From Actinomycetota bacterium (GTDB lineage: Bacteria > Actinomycetota > Acidimicrobiia > Acidimicrobiales > UBA8592), in contig PAYW01000021.1 of NCBI GenBank assembly GCA_002715425.1, positions 6,457 to 16,685 of the forward strand: a stretch of 10,229 nt of DNA, in the 5' to 3' direction. A model generated the notes under the pieces. That model made no database searches and was not told where the DNA came from. It was given only the letters and a program-made list of their open reading frames with translations. Made by a program: the position numbers and the translations under genes. Within the stretch, counting starts at the first letter, position 1, and every line of letters begins with the position of its first letter. Of this stretch, positions 6,189 through 10,229 are shown piece by piece.

Positions 6189-8090
6189 ATGCCATCTGGA
6201 CCTCACCCTCTTGACCCTGCTACTGCTGAAGAACTCACTAGAGGAGTAAATATTCTTCGCTCGGCGGGAGTATTAAGTGGCCGGGCGTTCTTTGCTTTCG
6301 GCCAGCGAGTCGAACCATCGCGCCAGCAACTAGCAGACGCAGCTGAAGGTCAGGACGTCGCAAGGATCATTAACTACGTCGGCCATGATCCTGAACGTGG
6401 GCAAAGTTTTGACGCTCACGTGTCACTAGCAAGTGATGAGATATTGGATATTGAATGGCAGGAACATGGGCAGGCGCCAGTCACCATGAATGACGTCATC
6501 ATGCTTTACACAATCCTTGCCGAAAATGAAGAATGGATCGCTGCCCTCGCCAAACGCGGAATCGACGATCCAACTCAAGTGCACCTTGAACCGTGGATCA
6601 CTGGCGTACACCCTCCCGAGATGCCAACCGGTCGTGTTTTTCGCGCCATTGCTTTCCAACAAAGGGAACCAAATACGAACTATTACGCTTTTCCCATTGA
6701 GGGTCTGACTGTTCTCGTCGACGTTGACAGTGGCGGGGTAGTAGTCCAAGATACTGGTGTTGTACCTGTCCCTGACCGTCCAGCCGAATACACGGCCGAG
6801 GGGGTCGGCGCCCACCGTGACGGCCTCAAACCACTCGACATTACCCAACCAGATGGACCGAGCTTTACCGTCGATGGGCACGTTATTGACTGGCAGAACT
6901 GGCACATCCGTATATCAGTACACCCCATCGAAGGGCTCGTCCTCCACGACGTCCGGTATAAAGACGGGGATCGAGACCGCACAATTCTCCACCGTGCCGC
7001 TTTGTCAGACATGGTCGTCCCCTACGGTGACCCATCACCCATGCACTACTGGAAACACGCGTTCGATGCTGGAGAAACCAACCTCGGGCAACTCGCGAAC
7101 TCCCTCAAGCTCGGGTGTGATTGCCTCGGAGAGATCTACTACTTTGACGCTACATTCCTTGGAAGCGATGGGGAACCAACTGTGTGCGAAAACGCTGTAT
7201 GCCTTCACGAAGAAGACTTCGGGATCCTCTGGAAACACACCAATTGGGCACGACCTGACCTCGCGCCAGAAGTCCGCCGATCACGCCGCCTCGTCGTGAG
7301 CATGATACACACAATCGGAAACTACGAGTATGGCTTCTACTGGTACTTCTACCTCGATGGGACAATCCAACTCGAAGTGAAACTCACCGGAGTCATCGGT
7401 GTAAGCGCCGTAGGTGATGGTGGCGGTACAGATACCGCTCCACTTGTCGCCCCAGGCATCGCATCACCTATCCACCAGCACCTCTTCTGCGTGCGCCTTG
7501 ACCCGGCGATCGATGGCCCCAACAATTCGGTGGTTGAAACCAACGTCGAACACGCAACCGACGGGGCGCACCTGTACGGTGCCGGATTTCGAGCTGCTTC
7601 GACCACACTGGCGACAGAAACGGCGGCAATGCGAGATATCGATTCCGCTGCCAGCCGCACATGGAAAATCATCAACCCATCATCCCTCAATGAGCTCGGA
7701 GTCCCGGTCGGCTACAAGATCTTACCTCAGGCCTCACCTAACTTTATGGTTCCAGAAAACACGCCAGCAGGTAACCGTGGCGGCTTCGCCCGCCACAATC
7801 TATGGGTGACGGCATATGACGAGGACGAACACTACGCCGGAGCGGGACCATTCACAAACCTGCACCCGGGCGGGGCTGGCCTCCCATCCTATGTTGAGCA
7901 GGACCGTCCCATTGAAGACACCGATATTGTGGTTTGGCATACCTTCGGCGTCACCCATGTGCCCCGGCCGGAGGACTGGCCCGTGATGCCAGTCGAATAC
8001 GCAGGATTCACCTTGTTAGCGAGCGGATTCTTTGATGGGAATCCGGCGCTTGATTTGCCGCCGTCATCGTCGGCCTGCCACGCTGACTAA
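6189..8090 (+). CDS. Copper-containing primary amine oxidase (TPQ-dependent)
   Basis: The enzyme oxidatively deaminates a primary amine to an aldehyde, NH3 and H2O2 using copper and a self-generated topaquinone. Its 633 residues compare with about 638 in Arthrobacter globiformis phenylethylamine oxidase, to which the C-terminal two-thirds is strongly similar. The TPQ precursor is Y379 in TIGNYEYGFYWYFYLDG. The catalytic base is D293 in FDAGE. Copper ligands are H429 and H431 (PIHQHLF) and H590 (GVTHVPRPEDWPVMP). LGCDCLGEIYY (308-318) and CLHEEDFGILWKH (338-350) are family signatures, and C312 and C338 may form the conserved disulfide. Residues from about 1 to 210 form the N2/N3 domains. No signal peptide is present, so it is probably cytoplasmic. 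An aldo/keto reductase gene follows after 30 nt. Third positions turn C-rich after about 6740. An aromatic or biogenic amine substrate is likely but not shown. Confidence 0.96.
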   Translation: MPSGPHPLDPATAEELTRGVNILRSAGVLSGRAFFAFGQRVEPSRQQLADAAEGQDVARIINYVGHDPERGQSFDAHVSLASDEILDIEWQEHGQAPVTMNDVIMLYTILAENEEWIAALAKRGIDDPTQVHLEPWITGVHPPEMPTGRVFRAIAFQQREPNTNYYAFPIEGLTVLVDVDSGGVVVQDTGVVPVPDRPAEYTAEGVGAHRDGLKPLDITQPDGPSFTVDGHVIDWQNWHIRISVHPIEGLVLHDVRYKDGDRDRTILHRAALSDMVVPYGDPSPMHYWKHAFDAGETNLGQLANSLKLGCDCLGEIYYFDATFLGSDGEPTVCENAVCLHEEDFGILWKHTNWARPDLAPEVRRSRRLVVSMIHTIGNYEYGFYWYFYLDGTIQLEVKLTGVIGVSAVGDGGGTDTAPLVAPGIASPIHQHLFCVRLDPAIDGPNNSVVETNVEHATDGAHLYGAGFRAASTTLATETAAMRDIDSAASRTWKIINPSSLNELGVPVGYKILPQASPNFMVPENTPAGNRGGFARHNLWVTAYDEDEHYAGAGPFTNLHPGGAGLPSYVEQDRPIEDTDIVVWHTFGVTHVPRPEDWPVMPVEYAGFTLLASGFFDGNPALDLPPSSSACHAD

Positions 8091-8120
8091 AAACATGAAC
8101 GAAAACTAGGAAAATTAGGT

Positions 8121-9059
8121 ATGGAAACACGAACGATCGGAAACCTTGATGTTTCCGTCTTAGGCCTCGGATGCAACAATTTCGGCGGAAAGCTAGACGC
8201 CAAGGCCACAGAAGCAGTGGTACACACAGCATTAGACCATGGCGTGACCTATTTCGATACCGCCGACGCATATGGAGATTCAGAAAACTTGCTAGGCCGG
8301 GCACTCGGCGGGCGAAGAGATGAAGCCATCATTGCGACAAAGTTCGGGTCAGGCAGCGCCGTCCCGGAAGGCGAAATCGCTGGCAGTGCAGCATGGGTCG
8401 CTAAAGCAGCTGATCGAAGCCTGCGCCAACTCGGAATCGACGTCATCGACCACTACCAAATGCACAAACCCGACCCCACAACACCAATTGTCGAAACACT
8501 CGGAGCTTTGCAAGAACTAATCGACGCAGGCAAAGTTCGTGAAATCGGCTGCAGTAACTTCACGGCCGACATGCTTGAAGACATGGTCACCGTTGCCTCG
8601 AAAAACGGCCTCACTCCATTTTCGACCATCCAGAATCGCTACAGTATCCTCACCCGAGGACCAGAAAACGACGGTGTTCTCGACGCCTGTCGAAAATACA
8701 ACATCGGACTCGTCCCCTACTTTCCCCTCGAATCAGGACTCCTCACCGGAAAATATCGGAAAGGAGCTGAACTCCCATCCGGGTCCCGGCTGGAAGAATG
8801 GGCTGAACTCCCGCACGGCGCCATGTTTCTCCAAGAAACCATGTTTGACGCAACCGAAGCCCTCATCGATTACGCAGAATCCAAAAACCGGACAATTCTT
8901 GAACTCGGCTTATCATGGCTCGCGGAACTTCCCGAAATCCCAAGCGTCATCGCCGGGGCGACAACACCCGAACAAGTCACAGCAAACATCGCTGCATGCT
9001 CATGGACTCTCAACGATGAAGAACGCGACGACATAGAGGAACTTCGACCAGCCAAATAG
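8121..9059 (+). CDS. Aldo/keto reductase
   Basis: This 312-residue NADPH-dependent (beta/alpha)8 oxidoreductase of the aldo/keto reductase family reduces aldehydes or ketones. The catalytic tetrad is D46 and Y51 (YFDTADAYG), K74 (IATKFG) and H115 (YQMHKPD). GKVREIGCSNF (137-147) is the family signature before the cofactor-binding strands, and IAGATTPEQV (around 277-286) matches the C-terminal 2'-phosphate-binding region. METRTIGNLDVSVLGLGCNNFG is the usual N-terminus, which fixes the start at ATG 8121; AGGAAAATTAGG upstream supplies a Shine-Dalgarno site. It begins 30 nt after the amine oxidase stop on the same strand, so co-transcription is likely and it may reduce the aldehyde that enzyme makes. 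That pairing is inference. It is not close enough to a characterised subfamily for a gene symbol. Confidence 0.93.
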   Translation: METRTIGNLDVSVLGLGCNNFGGKLDAKATEAVVHTALDHGVTYFDTADAYGDSENLLGRALGGRRDEAIIATKFGSGSAVPEGEIAGSAAWVAKAADRSLRQLGIDVIDHYQMHKPDPTTPIVETLGALQELIDAGKVREIGCSNFTADMLEDMVTVASKNGLTPFSTIQNRYSILTRGPENDGVLDACRKYNIGLVPYFPLESGLLTGKYRKGAELPSGSRLEEWAELPHGAMFLQETMFDATEALIDYAESKNRTILELGLSWLAELPEIPSVIAGATTPEQVTANIAACSWTLNDEERDDIEELRPAK

Positions 9060-9079
9060 TTATCACTGGAACTTTCTAC

Positions 9080-9085
9080 TAGTCT
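9080..9085 (+). promoter_or_regulatory. Candidate -10 element of a leaderless kinase transcript
   Basis: TAGTCT ends 8 nt before the ATG at 9094. The gap (GCGTTCCT) has no ribosome-binding site. The 34 nt between the two genes leave little room for a -35 box: TTATCA at 9060-9065 is the nearest match, with a short 14-nt spacer. Confidence 0.3.
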
Positions 9086-9093
9086 GCGTTCCT

Positions 9094-10229
9094 ATGGATG
9101 CGTTGTTGCCGTCTGATCCAACTCAGATTGATGGGTATGTGGTTGAGGGCCGTTTGGGGTCTGGTGGTTTTGGGATTGTGTATGCGGCGACGAGTCCGGA
9201 TGGTGTTGATGTCGCTATTAAGGTGTTGCGTCCGGAGTTATCTGATGATGTTCGGTTGCGTGATCGTCTAGCTCGTGAAGCTGACGCTTTGGGTAGGGTT
9301 GAGGGGGAACGCACAGCTGAGATTTTTAAGGTCGTCACGGAAGGCGATCTGGTGTATTTGGTTATGGAGCGTGTTGAGGGGGAAAGCCTCACTGATCAGG
9401 TGAATGAGAATGGGGCGTTATCGGGGCCGATGTTATGGTTCGCTGCAACTGGTTTGGTGCAGGCGTTACAGGAAATTCATGCTGCTGGTATTGTCCATCG
9501 GGATTTGAAACCGTCGAATGTGATGTATGGGCCTGATGGGATCAAGGTATTGGATTTCGGTATTAGTGTTGTCGCTGATGAAACTGCGTTAACTCAGACG
9601 GGGGCGTTTGTGGGGACTGGGGCGTGGATGGCTCCGGAGATGGTCATCGGTAATGACGTCACTGAAAAAACGGATGTGTACGCGCTTGGTTTGGTTCTTG
9701 CCTTTATCGCGTTGGGTCGTCATCCGTTTGGTGAGGGGCGTGCTGATGCGCTCATGTATCGGATAGCGAACACGGATCCTGATCTTGATGGTATGTCGGA
9801 GCCGTTTCTTAGTGCGGTATCGATGTGTTTACAGCGTGACCCTGATGATCGTCCTGGTCTTGATGAGTTGGCCGGGTTTTTCGGCTCGAATGGGGAGCAG
9901 CAGTTATCGGCGACGTCGATTGTCGGGTCGGATGCTGGTGGGACTCGTATTGTGCAACCGGCGGTAGCGGCGGCGTCGGGTGGGGGGAATAAGAAACGTA
10001 ATATGGTGATTGGCGCGTCGGTTGTGGCTGCTGCTGCTGTGGTTGGGATCATTATCGGTGTAACTGGCGGCGGCGGTGGTGGTGAAGGTCCGCCGGAGCT
10101 TGCTGATGGTGAGGACACGGAATTACAAAGCGATGACGTCGCGTTTGTCCAAGACGACGACGATGCAGAAGAACCTGTAGAGGACACACCAGAACCAGAA
10201 CCCGTAGAAGACGAAGACGAAGACGAAGA
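9094..10229 (+). CDS. Membrane-anchored Ser/Thr protein kinase, PknB-like (partial, C-terminus off the right edge)
   Basis: The 378 codons present read openly to the edge. Residues 14-265 are a Hanks-type kinase with all key motifs: glycine loop GSGGFG (22-27), VAIK with K43, alpha-C Glu E62, catalytic HRDLKPSN (135-142), DFG (154-156), activation segment ending APE (180-182), and an R253-containing DPDDRP end motif. It should be an active kinase that phosphorylates itself and substrate proteins on Ser/Thr in the cytoplasm. After a juxtamembrane segment ending in basic GNKKRN (298-303), a transmembrane helix spans 304-322. The outer part begins Gly-rich (325-330), then becomes highly acidic with Pro, ending in Asp-Glu repeats at the edge. 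No PASTA repeat is visible yet. Third codon positions are mostly G/T through the kinase domain (GAT, GGT, GTT, GCG) and switch to A/C in the tail. The sensor domain, if any, is outside the window. Confidence 0.95.
   Translation, partial: MDALLPSDPTQIDGYVVEGRLGSGGFGIVYAATSPDGVDVAIKVLRPELSDDVRLRDRLAREADALGRVEGERTAEIFKVVTEGDLVYLVMERVEGESLTDQVNENGALSGPMLWFAATGLVQALQEIHAAGIVHRDLKPSNVMYGPDGIKVLDFGISVVADETALTQTGAFVGTGAWMAPEMVIGNDVTEKTDVYALGLVLAFIALGRHPFGEGRADALMYRIANTDPDLDGMSEPFLSAVSMCLQRDPDDRPGLDELAGFFGSNGEQQLSATSIVGSDAGGTRIVQPAVAAASGGGNKKRNMVIGASVVAAAAVVGIIIGVTGGGGGGEGPPELADGEDTELQSDDVAFVQDDDDAEEPVEDTPEPEPVEDEDEDE
10207..10229 (+). repeat. Short GAAGAC tandem repeat encoding Asp-Glu
   Basis: GAAGAC is repeated about 3.8 times to the window edge, in frame, inside the acidic extracellular tail of the kinase. 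The sequence codes for alternating Glu and Asp. Such repeats can vary in copy number, and the array may continue beyond the window. Confidence 0.7.

Noticed and set aside
6426..7809. Several long overlapping open frames on both strands within the amine oxidase gene
   Set aside because: They are low-complexity Ser/Pro/Arg-rich products of codon bias; the amine oxidase frame has all catalytic residues.
9720..10187. Minus-strand Ser/Pro/Ala-rich open frame opposite the kinase gene
   Set aside because: It is a by-product of G/T-rich codons in the kinase frame, which carries complete kinase motifs and a transmembrane helix.

Overview
The window looks like chromosomal DNA from a free-living, probably marine, actinobacterium, possibly Acidimicrobiia-like. 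This placement is inferred from an MPT53/DsbE-type thioredoxin-fold lipoprotein, an Arthrobacter-type copper amine oxidase, a membrane-anchored Ser/Thr kinase and many apparently leaderless genes. It is not proven. Genes are tightly packed: the longest gene-free stretch is 136 bases (6053-6188). I found no tRNA, rRNA, CRISPR array, insertion sequence or attachment site.

Layout. (1) 1-1259, minus: the N-terminal 419 codons of prolyl-tRNA synthetase, running off the left edge. (2) 1308-1835, plus: a secreted thioredoxin-fold lipoprotein. Its frame is interrupted once, by a TGA at 1527-1529 that sits exactly on the first Cys of the CxxC active site. A hairpin with a GGU apical loop follows 26 nt later, so I read the gene as a selenoprotein with a U-T-R-C redox centre. 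This is the main discovery of the window. (3) 1889-2938, plus: an E. coli-type dihydroorotase. (4) 2952-4623, minus: a SAM methyltransferase followed by a crotonase-family protein, probably co-transcribed. (5) 4720-5112, plus: a small glyoxalase/VOC protein. (6) 5135-6052, minus: a histidine-box membrane desaturase/hydroxylase. (7) 6189-9059, plus: a TPQ copper amine oxidase and an aldo/keto reductase 30 nt apart, likely an operon. (8) 9094 to the right edge, plus: a receptor-type Ser/Thr protein kinase, cut off in its acidic tail.

How the genes relate. Most are independent housekeeping or accessory genes, not one pathway. The amine oxidase and aldo/keto reductase could act in sequence (amine to aldehyde to alcohol). 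The selenoprotein would be exported, lipid-anchored and act on thiols outside the membrane. Making it requires selA, selB, selC and selD elsewhere in the genome; none is in this window.

Seven genes, most of them first in their transcription units, have a TANNNT-like hexamer only 6-8 nt before the start codon, which points to leaderless transcripts. The three others with a visible start lack it and have purine-rich Shine-Dalgarno-like sequences instead. Base composition also varies: roughly 1-6100 is AT-richer, about 6740-9060 is C-rich on the plus strand, and the kinase gene is G/T-rich in third positions until its tail.
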